From contig CAHJXH010000003.1 of NCBI GenBank assembly GCA_903644075.1, positions 1-57,147 of the forward strand: a stretch of DNA of 57,147 nucleotides, in the 5' to 3' direction. The DNA is from Sphingobacteriaceae bacterium (GTDB lineage Bacteria; Bacteroidota; Bacteroidia; Sphingobacteriales; Sphingobacteriaceae). Of this stretch, positions 8,914-17,567 are shown in pieces. A program made the translations under genes and the position numbers. Positions within the stretch are counted from its first letter, which is position 1. Each line of letters starts with the position of its first letter. Below the pieces are notes generated by a model. That model was not told the origin of the DNA. It saw only the letters and a program-made list of their open reading frames with translations, and made no database searches.

Positions 8914-9765
8914 ATGTCAGCCTTAGAAAGATCATTTATTGAAAAAGCGCATGAGTTTAGTGCCTTACATCAGCATCCCGGCCTATTTGTGATACCCAAC
9001 CCTTGGGATGCGGGTTCGGCAAGAGTATTGGAGACTATGGGTTTTAAAGCAATGGCAACCACAAGTGCAGGCCTTGCTTACACGCTCGGTAAGCCAGATG
9101 GCCATGCTTCTATAAGCCGTGATGAAACATTTATCAATGTAGAAAGCATTGTTAATGCGACTAATCTGCCGGTTTCTGCCGATTTAGAGAACGGTTACGG
9201 TGATGATCCTGAAACCTGTGCCGAAACAATTATACTTGCCGCCGCTACAGGCCTGGCCGGTGGTTCTATTGAGGACGCGACTGGTAACCCGGGCAATCCT
9301 ATCTATGAATTTGAACTATCTGTAGAGCGTGTGAAAGCTGCCGTTGCTGCAGCTAAAAGCTTGCCACATCCATTTACATTAACAGCCAGGGCCGAGAACT
9401 TAATTTATGGCCGGCCAGATTTAGCTGATACCATTAAAAGACTACAAGCTTATGCCGAAGCCGGTGCAGACGTATTATTTGCCCCCGGATTAAAAACAAG
9501 CGAAGAAATTGAAACCGTAGTGAAGGCCCTAGCGCCACACCCGGTTAACGTAATTATGGGCATTGCCGGGACGAATTTTTCGCTCTCGATGTTGGAAGAT
9601 TTAGGTGTAAAACGTGTAAGCCTGGGTTCAACCCTATATCGTGCTGCTTATGGCAGCTTTTTGGGAGCGGTAGCAGAAATAATGGAAAAAGGCACTTTTG
9701 ATTATGCAAACAAGGCTAAACCTTATAAAGACATGAATGAGTTATTTGCTAACTATAATAACTAA
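8914..9765 (+). CDS. Isocitrate lyase/PEP mutase superfamily enzyme
   Basis: This 283-residue TIM-barrel protein belongs to the superfamily that makes or breaks C-C or C-P bonds of 2-oxo acids with Mg2+. It starts with the strand motif FVIPNPWDAGSARVLE and has the metal-binding D90-L-E92-N-GYG (94-96) plus GGSIEDATG (117-124). The KKCGH catalytic loop of true isocitrate lyase is absent, and so is a distinctive PEP-mutase gate that I could identify. Length fits the PEP-mutase/oxaloacetate-decarboxylase/2-methylisocitrate-lyase-like branch. It precedes the next gene by only 2 bases, so they are co-transcribed. No phosphonate-pathway genes (Ppd, AepZ) are nearby, which argues against phosphonate synthesis. 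The exact reaction is unknown. Confidence 0.88.
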   Translation: MSALERSFIEKAHEFSALHQHPGLFVIPNPWDAGSARVLETMGFKAMATTSAGLAYTLGKPDGHASISRDETFINVESIVNATNLPVSADLENGYGDDPETCAETIILAAATGLAGGSIEDATGNPGNPIYEFELSVERVKAAVAAAKSLPHPFTLTARAENLIYGRPDLADTIKRLQAYAEAGADVLFAPGLKTSEEIETVVKALAPHPVNVIMGIAGTNFSLSMLEDLGVKRVSLGSTLYRAAYGSFLGAVAEIMEKGTFDYANKAKPYKDMNELFANYNN

Positions 9766-9767
9766 CC

Positions 9768-10385
9768 ATGCTGCAAAACCGCGTTGATCCCAGAGGAAAT
9801 ATCATAGCCACCAGCGCCCGGGGCACATGGATGGGTAATCGTGGCCAGTTACACGATCACGGAAAAACTATTCTACGCCCGTTTAAGTTGAAGGCATGGA
9901 TTACCTGTGTGCTGCAATATAAGAACCGGCACCGGCAGGTAATGGCACCGGGATTGTATACCGAACTATTTTTCGTGGACGAAGCCACTGCCTTTGCGGC
10001 CGGGCATCGCCCCTGCTTTGAATGTCGGCGCGAAGATGCCAAAAAGTTTAAAGCAGCGTGGCTAAAAGGTAACCCAGAATATGAGTTTAATGACAAGACA
10101 GGCATAGGCAAAATAGATGACATCATCCATACAGAACGGATTGACAAAAACGGCCACAAGGTTACCTTTGAAGCAGATCTCAAAGATTTACCAGATGGCA
10201 CCTTTATTGAGCTGAACGGCGAACCTTACCTTTTGGCCCATAAACACATTTATCAATGGACAGCTTTTGGTTATAAAGAAGGCAACCTATTAACCGTTAA
10301 CGACAAGGTAACCGTACTTACTCCCAAGTCTATTATTAATGCATTTTATGCTGGGTATCAACCCCAAATGCCTATCAATTATTAA
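9768..10385 (+). CDS. Conserved-looking protein of unknown function with an HRPCxxC motif
   Basis: I do not recognise this 205-residue protein. It is soluble, without a signal peptide or membrane segments. The most striking part is AAGHRPCFECRRED (77-90), where H80, C83 and C86 could bind a metal or hold a redox-active CxxC, a short stretch reminiscent of Ada-type or other small zinc modules. The N-terminus (RVDPRGNIIATSARGTWMGNRG) and the C-terminal region with HKHIYQWTAFGY are also distinctive. It starts 2 bases after the PEP-mutase-family gene and so is translationally linked to it. Its stop overlaps the convergent DUF2461 gene in a shared TTAA. No function is proposed. Confidence 0.8.
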   Translation: MLQNRVDPRGNIIATSARGTWMGNRGQLHDHGKTILRPFKLKAWITCVLQYKNRHRQVMAPGLYTELFFVDEATAFAAGHRPCFECRREDAKKFKAAWLKGNPEYEFNDKTGIGKIDDIIHTERIDKNGHKVTFEADLKDLPDGTFIELNGEPYLLAHKHIYQWTAFGYKEGNLLTVNDKVTVLTPKSIINAFYAGYQPQMPINY

Positions 10386-11062
10386 AGCAAATTGCCATTG
10401 GCATCGGTAGATAATATATTGCTCATATAATCAAAGAATGGGCGCATGTTTTTGAATGCTTGATTGGCTTCATTCAGGAATGATGGAGCGAGCACCTCTT
10501 TATCAGTAAAGCGTTTGATCAATAAAAACTGTTTATAGCGTAACAGATCTATAGCTTCGTCATCGGCAGCAAAGCCTTGCGGGGTTGTTTTTAGTTGTTC
10601 GCCTTGTAAGGTGCCAAATGTTGTGATGAATGTATCTGCATTGAGGATTTTTCTAAGCGGGATAGGATCATAACTGACCTCTTCGCGAATACGTTTTAAA
10701 TCACCCGTATTAGGGTTACGAAAACCGCCAATAACAAAGTTATTACCGGGTTCAATGTGGAAATAGTAACCGCCCCTACGCTGTTTGGTTGCACGTTTAA
10801 AACTACCGCTCCACCATTGCTTATACGGCGTTTTATCGGGCGAGAAACGGGTATCTCTATAAATACGGTACAGGCTCTTTTTACCTGATGGCGTTTCGAT
10901 CAGATCATGACTATTGAGCTCGGCCAGTAGTAAATCGGCGAAGTTTTCAATATATGCCCGCTCTTCCAGAAACTCATCTTTATGGGCATTAAACCAATCC
11001 CGGTTATTGTTTTGTGCTAATACTTTTAAAAACTTCAGGCTCGATGCAGGTAAACTTGACAT
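10382..11062 (-). CDS. DUF2461 family protein
   Basis: At 226 residues this matches the DUF2461 (TIGR02453-type) family: LKFLKVLAQNNNRDWFNAHK at the N-terminus, then IYRDTRFSPDKTPYKQWW and GGYYFHIEPGNNFVIGGF in the middle. These are cytoplasmic proteins of about 220 residues with no established biochemical role. It lies 59 bases downstream of the hybrid histidine kinase in the same direction and could be read through from it. Its stop codon overlaps the convergent upstream gene by 4 bases (10382-10385). The ATG at 11060-11062 fits the family start. Confidence 0.9.
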   Translation of the reverse strand: MSSLPASSLKFLKVLAQNNNRDWFNAHKDEFLEERAYIENFADLLLAELNSHDLIETPSGKKSLYRIYRDTRFSPDKTPYKQWWSGSFKRATKQRRGGYYFHIEPGNNFVIGGFRNPNTGDLKRIREEVSYDPIPLRKILNADTFITTFGTLQGEQLKTTPQGFAADDEAIDLLRYKQFLLIKRFTDKEVLAPSFLNEANQAFKNMRPFFDYMSNILSTDANGNLL

Positions 11063-11121
11063 AGTACTACAAAGAAAGTGAATCTATGCCATAGGATTTA
11101 TCTGTACCGTGTAAAGCTTTA

Positions 11122-13890
11122 TTAATGCACATTATTGTAATTGGCTGCCTCGGTTAAAACATCCAGCAGGGCTTCTATTTTTAACGGCTTTGGCAAGTAA
11201 AAATTCATACCGATGTTAAGACATAAGTCTTTATCCTCCTGCATGGCATTGGCCGTCATGGCAATGATAATGGGTTGTTTCTCCACATTATTACGGATCA
11301 TTTGGGTGGCCTCTAAACCATCCATTTCGGGCATTTGGATGTCCATCAATACCACATCGTACTCGTTTAATTCCATCATGGCCAAAAGCTCTACACCATT
11401 GTTGGCAATGTGAGGTTCATAACCAAGCTTATGTAATATCCTGACAATCAGTTTCTGGTTAATCAAATTATCCTCTGCAATAATAATCCGCATGGGGTAT
11501 TTCTCAGAAAACTCAATGCTTAATAAAGCTTGTACAGGTTCTACCTTTTGAGGTTCGCTGGCCTGGCTTAACGCCATTTCTATTACCTTGCACAAATGCT
11601 GCTGTTTAACCGGTTTGGTTAGTACTGATGCAAACAGATCGGGGTACTTGCCCTTGGTTTCGTCACCAATTGAGCTGAGCAAAACAATGGGCAGGGTACT
11701 ATTTTTCTCTTTAATCAGTCGGCTCAATTGTACGCCATCCATTTCGGGCATTTGCATATCGCTGATCACCAAATCAAAAGATTGACCAGCAAGTATCTCT
11801 AAAGCCTCGCTGCCCGATGATGCCATCACCGGGATTAAGCGCCATTGCTCTAACTGCACCTTCAATATTTTACGATTGGTGGCGTTGTCATCAACCACTA
11901 AAACACGCTTATTTTCGTGCCCCTCCATGGTGTATTGTACAACAGTTCGCACAGTCTGCCTGCTAATTTCGGCCTCAATAGTAAAATGAAACGCGGTGCC
12001 CACTCCCATCTGGCTTTCTACAATAATATTGCCTTGCATTAAATGCACTAAACGTTCGCAAATGGCCAGGCCCAAACCACTGCCGCCATACTTACGGGTG
12101 GTTGATGAATCGACCTGAGAAAAGGCCTGGAACAAATGAGCTATCTTATCTTTTGGGATACCTATCCCCGTATCACGTACTTCAAAGGCCAGTTCCAGCT
12201 TCTGGTCATCAGCACGTTTCAGCAAACTCACGCCTAAAAACACTTCGCCTTTGCTGGTAAATTTAATGGCATTACCTATCAGGTTAATTAAAACCTGTTT
12301 TAAACGCATACTATCAGCTACCAGTTGTAGCGGCACTTCATGATCAATTTGATAAACCAGATCAAGGCCACTGTGCGCAGCTTTACCCGCAAACATATCC
12401 ATCACCTCTTCGATGCATTGTCGCAGATCAAAATCGTGCGGATCTAATTCCAGTTTGCCCGATTCTATCTTCGAAAAATCGAGAATATCATTAATTACAT
12501 TGAGCAGCGTTTCACCGCTTCGCTGTACGGTTTCTACATACTCGCGCTGTTCGGTATCCAGATTAGTATCGTGCAACAGTGATGCCATACCCAAAACACC
12601 ATTCATCGGCGTGCGGATCTCGTGGCTCATCGTAGCCAGGAAAACACTTTTGGCCTGGTTGGCTTTCTCGGCTTCCTCACGGGCTATGTGTTCCTGCTCC
12701 TTTTGCAGTTTCAATTCTTCGTTTAGGATTTGGAATTCTTCCGATTGAGCCTGTAATTCTTCTGACTGTACCTGCAGTTCTTCGTTCAATGATTGTAATT
12801 CTTCCGAACGGTAATTAAGCTTGTAGATAAAGGATTTAAGGGTTGATTTAAGCAGGTTAAAATCGTTATAAAGCTTCTCAATCTCAATGCTGTTCGGCAT
12901 AATGCTATTTTCCGATTTCAAATCTTTAATATCTTCGAAATCAGATTTAATAAATGCCTCCATTTGCTTATTTAACTCCTTTATATCGCGCGTCAAAAAG
13001 CGCGGAAGAATAAGGCTAATGGTTAAAATGATAATAAGCAGCACCAGCGATACAGCAATGAGCACCATGGTAAAGGTAAATTGCAGCTGGTTGGTTATGT
13101 TGCCGGCCTCGGCTCCTGTAATGGTATACTGCTGTTCGAACCTGTTAATATTGTCCAGAATACGTGGCACAACTCCATCCTGCTGGCCGATACCCAACTT
13201 TTCAGAATAGTTAACCAGCTGGGCAAACCTGGTTTTATAATTAATTAACGCATCATAGCTTTTACTATTGGCAGGCGTTTTTTTAATCAGCACATCTATC
13301 TGGCTAAAAAACAAAGTGGCATACTCGCTTCTGCCGCGTAGCATATAGTCTTTTTCATGCCGCCTCAATTGCAGAATATCGTATTTGGCTACCGCGCTCG
13401 AATCTTCTATCCAGTGTGCAGATTTACGCATCTGCCCTTCCATTCCATAGTCTTCAAACCCTTTATTGTAATAAAGCTTTTTCAACTCGTTGCCCAAGGC
13501 CAAACTATGTGCGCTAAGGTCAATCAGGCCATCTAACTGTTCATTAATATTAATATGGTTCAGATTGGCCTTCTGCTTTAAATTACGCAGATGATAGGTT
13601 ATCGTTTTTTGTAGCAACAGAAACTGATCGACATCCAATTGGTTACCCGACCGGTAAAATATGGGCGAATGGAAACCCGAAAGCATAAACTTTTGCAAGT
13701 AACCGGTACTCTCCAAATACTGGATCTGAATATGGGTAAGATCGGCAGTAAACAAGGTGAGTTGCTTCTGTTTATGATTAATAAACAGGTAAGATATTAC
13801 CCAAATTAAGATAACCGCAATAAAGGAAAAGAAGCTTAAAAGCAACCTTGCCTTAAAAGATTTTAGAATTGTAAGATTAAATATTCGCAC
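11122..13890 (-). CDS. Membrane hybrid sensor histidine kinase with two receiver domains
   Basis: The 922 residues read as TM1 (about 15-37), an all-helical periplasmic sensor (38-268) and TM2 (about 270-295). A HAMP-like linker and a long coiled coil (360-412, repeats of QSEELQ type) follow. HisKA has phospho-acceptor H423 in MSHEIRTP, and HATPase has N540 in the N box, DTGIGIP and [12 protein letters not shown]1 has acceptor D711 ([11 protein letters not shown]) and REC2 has acceptor D850 ([11 protein letters not shown]). Both receivers and all catalytic residues look intact. No HPt domain or DNA-binding output is present, so the phosphate must pass to a separate HPt or regulator, or REC domains act allosterically. 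The signal is unknown. The gene stands alone upstream of DUF2461. Confidence 0.95.
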   Translation of the reverse strand: MRIFNLTILKSFKARLLLSFFSFIAVILIWVISYLFINHKQKQLTLFTADLTHIQIQYLESTGYLQKFMLSGFHSPIFYRSGNQLDVDQFLLLQKTITYHLRNLKQKANLNHININEQLDGLIDLSAHSLALGNELKKLYYNKGFEDYGMEGQMRKSAHWIEDSSAVAKYDILQLRRHEKDYMLRGRSEYATLFFSQIDVLIKKTPANSKSYDALINYKTRFAQLVNYSEKLGIGQQDGVVPRILDNINRFEQQYTITGAEAGNITNQLQFTFTMVLIAVSLVLLIIILTISLILPRFLTRDIKELNKQMEAFIKSDFEDIKDLKSENSIMPNSIEIEKLYNDFNLLKSTLKSFIYKLNYRSEELQSLNEELQVQSEELQAQSEEFQILNEELKLQKEQEHIAREEAEKANQAKSVFLATMSHEIRTPMNGVLGMASLLHDTNLDTEQREYVETVQRSGETLLNVINDILDFSKIESGKLELDPHDFDLRQCIEEVMDMFAGKAAHSGLDLVYQIDHEVPLQLVADSMRLKQVLINLIGNAIKFTSKGEVFLGVSLLKRADDQKLELAFEVRDTGIGIPKDKIAHLFQAFSQVDSSTTRKYGGSGLGLAICERLVHLMQGNIIVESQMGVGTAFHFTIEAEISRQTVRTVVQYTMEGHENKRVLVVDDNATNRKILKVQLEQWRLIPVMASSGSEALEILAGQSFDLVISDMQMPEMDGVQLSRLIKEKNSTLPIVLLSSIGDETKGKYPDLFASVLTKPVKQQHLCKVIEMALSQASEPQKVEPVQALLSIEFSEKYPMRIIIAEDNLINQKLIVRILHKLGYEPHIANNGVELLAMMELNEYDVVLMDIQMPEMDGLEATQMIRNNVEKQPIIIAMTANAMQEDKDLCLNIGMNFYLPKPLKIEALLDVLTEAANYNNVH

Positions 13891-13989
13891 GGTTGAATGA
13901 TACGTAAAACACGCACCCTGGATGTTAGAGATATATTAAATTTATGTAATGATTAACCCCCTCTTCCTTAATTTTGAAAAGGGTTCTCA

Positions 13990-14358
13990 CTATGCCACGC
14001 TATAATACTTTAACCCTAATATGCCCACCATGATCAACAGCATAAAAAAAATCTCCTTCCAGGAAACAGGTTGATGGAGCCAAACAACTTCGGTAAGCTT
14101 TAATAAAGCCAGGGTTACTGCCGTCCACACGGCAAAGGCGGTAGCGGTTGATAGTTGCTTAATGGCCAGTGAGAAGAAATATACGTTGGCTATACCAAAA
14201 ACAATATACCCGATGAGCGGAGCTATGATCAGCAAACCCGAATCTTTATAAATGTTGGCCCAGCTAAGTAATTTGAAATTCCCGAAGTTGAGGTACTTAA
14301 CCGAATAAGTCCAGGCGGTTTCAAATACGGCAGCAATTATTAAATAGATCCAGGCCAA
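13990..14358 (-). CDS. Small multidrug resistance (SMR)/EmrE-type membrane transporter
   Basis: This 122-residue protein with four membrane helices has the SMR layout, starting MAWIYLIIAAVFETAW. The essential proton- and substrate-binding Glu is present (E13). Family members export cationic drugs or guanidinium as antiparallel dimers; related ArnE/ArnF-type proteins flip lipid-linked sugars. It is the last gene of a nine-gene operon and starts 10 bases after the fatty-acid-hydroxylase-family gene. In this setting a role in moving the operon's glycolipid or intermediate is possible, but the retained Glu equally fits a plain exporter. It ends the operon; no strong terminator was seen after it. 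Confidence 0.88.
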   Translation of the reverse strand: MAWIYLIIAAVFETAWTYSVKYLNFGNFKLLSWANIYKDSGLLIIAPLIGYIVFGIANVYFFSLAIKQLSTATAFAVWTAVTLALLKLTEVVWLHQPVSWKEIFFMLLIMVGILGLKYYSVA

Positions 14359-14368
14359 GTTTTAAATA

Positions 14369-15319
14369 TTAGGGTAAATTTTGTTTTACGGTATTGGTCG
14401 AATAAGCTTTTTGCAACTTATACTTATTGTATCTAAGCTTAATGGGCGCTTTATTCCACCACTTGGCCGCCCGTTTCATCGCATCGGGGCGCAGGTTATA
14501 ATACCTCTTAAACCAGTTATATTTTAACAGTTTTTGCTCATCAAAACGCTTTACCGAGAAAGCATGTTGCAGAAAATAATCTTTCGGGTAATCATAGCCT
14601 AACCCCCAGTTCTCTGGCTTGTTTCCCGGCGCGTAGCCTGGGTTATAAACTGTTTTAAATAGATAATCCCAAATGGAAAGCTTGGTACCAAAATTGGCAT
14701 GGAACACTTCCTGATAATTAGCATGATGCCATAAATGCAATTCGGGTGAATTAAAGAAATATCTTAGCTTACCCATTTTCACATTTACATTGGCGTGGAT
14801 AAACATACCGAACATGGCATCAATTAATGCTTTAATTGGCACCACCTCGGGCGCTGCTCCTAATAAAATAATGGGTGCAAATTCGATGGTTTGGTTAATG
14901 ATGATCTCTACCACATGCGAGCGCGAACCCGCTAAAAAATCAACCTCTTTACCCGAGTGGTGTGCCTCGTGTGTGCGCCAGAAGAACTTGTTACTATGCT
15001 GAAAACGATGGAACAGGTAGATATACAGATCGTGGATCACCACAAAAAATAACACCTGCACGGCCAGCGGCCAGTCTTTCACAAACTGGAAATGCGACCA
15101 GTTAAAATGGTGCTGCAGCGGCGCAATAATGTAATCGAAGATGAGGATTTTGAGGAAATAACTTTGGATAATGGTATACCATACCAGATCAATCCAAAAG
15201 CCTTCCCTAAAAAAGGGAAGGCCTTTACGGTACGGACTGATCCGCTCCCAGGCAATGATAAATATCACCCAGCAAACCAATATAGTAGTGGTTATTGTTA
15301 AAAGTTTCTCTTGCGGCAT
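14369..15319 (-). CDS. Sterol desaturase/fatty acid hydroxylase family membrane protein
   Basis: This 316-residue multi-pass protein has the di-iron histidine boxes of the family: H96xxxxxxxH104xxxH108 (HDLYIYLFHRFQH), H117EAHH121 and a third box ELHLWHHANY near 193-202. Several hydrophobic helices precede and separate the boxes. Members use O2 and two irons to hydroxylate or desaturate lipid chains, sterols or related hydrocarbon groups at the membrane. It begins 2 bases after the phosphatase-synthase fusion gene and is tightly inside the sugar operon, which suggests it modifies the lipid part of the operon's product or its acceptor. That role is inferred. A basic C-terminal tail of about 50 residues carries the cytoplasmic end. 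Confidence 0.87.
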   Translation of the reverse strand: MPQEKLLTITTTILVCWVIFIIAWERISPYRKGLPFFREGFWIDLVWYTIIQSYFLKILIFDYIIAPLQHHFNWSHFQFVKDWPLAVQVLFFVVIHDLYIYLFHRFQHSNKFFWRTHEAHHSGKEVDFLAGSRSHVVEIIINQTIEFAPIILLGAAPEVVPIKALIDAMFGMFIHANVNVKMGKLRYFFNSPELHLWHHANYQEVFHANFGTKLSIWDYLFKTVYNPGYAPGNKPENWGLGYDYPKDYFLQHAFSVKRFDEQKLLKYNWFKRYYNLRPDAMKRAAKWWNKAPIKLRYNKYKLQKAYSTNTVKQNLP

Positions 15320-15321
15320 TC

Positions 15322-16752
15322 TTAAATAACCGGTTTTACTTTATACTCCGGGCTGATGTTTACGCGCAGGCGTTTCATCGGGCCAATTTCTGATTCATAT
15401 ACTTTTTTCACACCGTCGCCCGCTGCAATTTCCACATCACGGATATCGCGCACCATGCGTTGAAATCCTTGTGGCTCAACAGATGCGGCATGGTCTGATC
15501 CCCACATGGCGCGATCAAGCGTAAAGTGTCTTTCAACAAACGTTGCTCCCATCGCAACAGCAGCAACTGTGGTAGCCAAACCGGTTTCGTGGCCAGAGTA
15601 ACCGATTGGGATACCTGCATATTTAGCTTCCAGAGTCTGGATCATTTTAAGGTTCAGTTCTTGTGGCGGGCATGGATAAGCTGAAGTGGCATGAGCGATA
15701 AACAATGGATAATTGGCATCAAATGCATTAATGTAAGCCATGGTATCCTCAATCTCTTTCATGGTTGACATACCGGTTGAAAGCATCAGCGGTTTACCGG
15801 TTTCCAGGATGCGCTGTATCAATTCGAAATCTGTTAAAGAAGCCGAAGCCAGTTTGTAGATAACTGTATCAAAACGCTCCATAAAATCAACCGAAGGTGC
15901 ATCCCATGCAGATACAAACCAATCGATACCTAATTTTTTACAGTACTGATCGATAGCTGCATATTCGGCAATGCCAAACTCAGTTTTGCGTTTATAGTCG
16001 ATATAAGTTATGCGGCCCCAGGGAGTATCACGCATTAATTCCCATTGGTCTTTAGGTACACAGATCTCCGGTGTGCGTTTCTGGAATTTCACCGCATCCG
16101 CTTTGGCAGCAACAGCTTCGTCAATCAACTGTTTAGCAGTCTCTAAGGAGCCATTGTGATTAATACCAATTTCGGCAATAATATAGCATGGATAACCTTT
16201 ACCAATTACACGGCCATTGTTTAGGGTAATGGTGCCGTCTTTAACTACCACATTGTTTTTAGAGTCGATTATCAATTCTGCAAACTCACGGAAACAGCCT
16301 TCGCCGCCTTTGGCTTCGCAAACCAGGTCGGCATGCGCTTTTACGTAAGGCAATGCATCAGCCGGGCAGGCGGTTAAACCGGCCAGCAGCATAATTTCAA
16401 TATCATTATAATCATCACCGATATAGGCAACTTCATGTGGCTCCAAACCTAACCTGTTACAGATCTCTTTAAATATCTCGGGTTTATCTTTAACCCCAAG
16501 GTGCAGTTCGGTGATCTGCAATTTCTCGGCACGTTTAATTACTGAGGGCGAACGTTCGCCGGTAATAATACCGGTATCAACACCCGCATATTTGCGCAGG
16601 CGTTCTACACCCATTCCATCACGGATGCTGAATTTTTTTAGGTTTTCACCCAACTCATCATAATAAACCCCCGCGTCGGTTAATACGCCGTCGCAATCTG
16701 TAAGCAGTAATTTAATGGCTGATGCCTTCTGTTTTAAAATTTCGTTTATCAT
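15322..16752 (-). CDS. Fusion of KdsC-type HAD phosphatase and NeuB-type sialic acid/ulosonic acid synthase
   Basis: The N-terminal half (about 1-165) is a KdsC-like HAD phosphatase: DCDGVLTD (19-26) with nucleophile D19 and D21, RDGMG, TGERS, and GDDYND (112-117), plus a KGGEGCFREF tail. The C-terminal half (about 185-476) is a NeuB TIM barrel: IIAEIGINHNG (191-201), KFQKR (222-226), LASASLTDFELI, STGMST, HATSAYPCP, GYSGHE and ERHFTLD. NeuB enzymes condense PEP with an aldose to give a 3-deoxy-2-ulosonic acid. The usual C-terminal SAF (antifreeze-like) domain is missing: the protein ends soon after RLRVNIS. Fusing a KdsC-like phosphatase to it implies a phosphorylated acid is made and then dephosphorylated, as in KDO or KDN/Neu5Ac 9-phosphate routes. 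It lies inside the nine-gene sugar operon, 10 bases from the SDR gene. Confidence 0.93.
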   Translation of the reverse strand: MINEILKQKASAIKLLLTDCDGVLTDAGVYYDELGENLKKFSIRDGMGVERLRKYAGVDTGIITGERSPSVIKRAEKLQITELHLGVKDKPEIFKEICNRLGLEPHEVAYIGDDYNDIEIMLLAGLTACPADALPYVKAHADLVCEAKGGEGCFREFAELIIDSKNNVVVKDGTITLNNGRVIGKGYPCYIIAEIGINHNGSLETAKQLIDEAVAAKADAVKFQKRTPEICVPKDQWELMRDTPWGRITYIDYKRKTEFGIAEYAAIDQYCKKLGIDWFVSAWDAPSVDFMERFDTVIYKLASASLTDFELIQRILETGKPLMLSTGMSTMKEIEDTMAYINAFDANYPLFIAHATSAYPCPPQELNLKMIQTLEAKYAGIPIGYSGHETGLATTVAAVAMGATFVERHFTLDRAMWGSDHAASVEPQGFQRMVRDIRDVEIAAGDGVKKVYESEIGPMKRLRVNISPEYKVKPVI

Positions 16753-16762
16753 AATTCAAAGT

Positions 16763-17566
16763 TTAAATTGCTGTCCAACCGCCATCAACTACCAGGTTTG
16801 CGCCCGTCATGTAAGCCGAAGCCTCACTTGCCAGGAATATCAAAGCGCCCTGGTAATCATTGGCCTTTGCCATGCGGCCCAGTGGTGTTTTGGCCGCATA
16901 ATTTTGTATAAAAAATTCGTTCTGATTATTCTCTACTCCACCCGGCGAAAGCGTGTTTACCCTAACGCCTTTATGCCCCCAGTAGGAAGCGAGGAAACGG
17001 GTGAAATTGATTACCGCTCCCTTGGTTACCGGGTATGCTGCCGATTTATAAAAGGTTTGTTCGCCGCACTCGTCACGGTATATCGACTGATCGGGACCAA
17101 CCATGCCATAGGTAGAGGCAATATTGATGATACTGCCGTTCTCCTGTTTAGCCATTACCGAACCCAATACCTGCGAACACAGAAACACGCCGGTTATATT
17201 GACATCGATTGACTGCTGAAAGGCTTCCAGCGGATAATTCTCGAAAGCCGAAAGCTCCTTAGCCATCACCGGGTTCTCGAACATATCGTTGATGGCCGCA
17301 TTGTTCACCAGCACATCAATGGTTCCGTATTTCTCAATTACCGCATCCCTCAGTTTTTCTATCGATGCTTTATCGGTCACATTTAAGGCTATGCCTAAAT
17401 GATTATCTCCGAGTTGGGCTGCAAATGCAATAGCTGCTTCTCCGTTGATATCGGCAACTATAACATTGGCACCGGCATTGGCCAGAGCTTCGCAATGCTT
17501 TTTACCGATGAGGCCCAGTGCCCCGGTAACGATGGCTGTTTTATTTTGTAATGAAAACAAATCCAT
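16763..17566 (-). CDS. SDR-family oxidoreductase of the ulosonic acid operon
   Basis: This classical 267-residue SDR has TGALGLIG (14-21), NNAA (88-91), S151 and Y178-P-V-T-K182. The C-terminus ends in the usual VVDGGW. It is co-transcribed, with 1 base after the aminotransferase gene and 10 bases before the phosphatase-synthase. In this pathway it would oxidise or reduce a sugar hydroxyl or ketone, for example creating the carbonyl that the aminotransferase uses. The sequence does not say which carbon. An insertion with two cysteines (C130 and C167 region, RDECGEQTFYKS) just before the catalytic Tyr is longer than in many SDRs and might shape a sugar-phosphate pocket. Confidence 0.92.
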   Translation of the reverse strand: MDLFSLQNKTAIVTGALGLIGKKHCEALANAGANVIVADINGEAAIAFAAQLGDNHLGIALNVTDKASIEKLRDAVIEKYGTIDVLVNNAAINDMFENPVMAKELSAFENYPLEAFQQSIDVNITGVFLCSQVLGSVMAKQENGSIINIASTYGMVGPDQSIYRDECGEQTFYKSAAYPVTKGAVINFTRFLASYWGHKGVRVNTLSPGGVENNQNEFFIQNYAAKTPLGRMAKANDYQGALIFLASEASAYMTGANLVVDGGWTAI

Positions 17567-17567
17567 C

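Noticed and set aside
8648..8935. Minus-strand 95-residue reading frame in the spacer before the PEP-mutase-family gene
   Set aside because: It overlaps the start of the plus-strand gene, is driven by AT-rich composition and shows no recognisable domain.
8914..9765. True isocitrate lyase (glyoxylate shunt)
   Set aside because: The KKCGH loop is missing and the protein is far shorter than isocitrate lyase.
11213..13210. Plus-strand reading frames across the hybrid kinase gene
   Set aside because: They are antisense shadows of the kinase without their own domains or signals.
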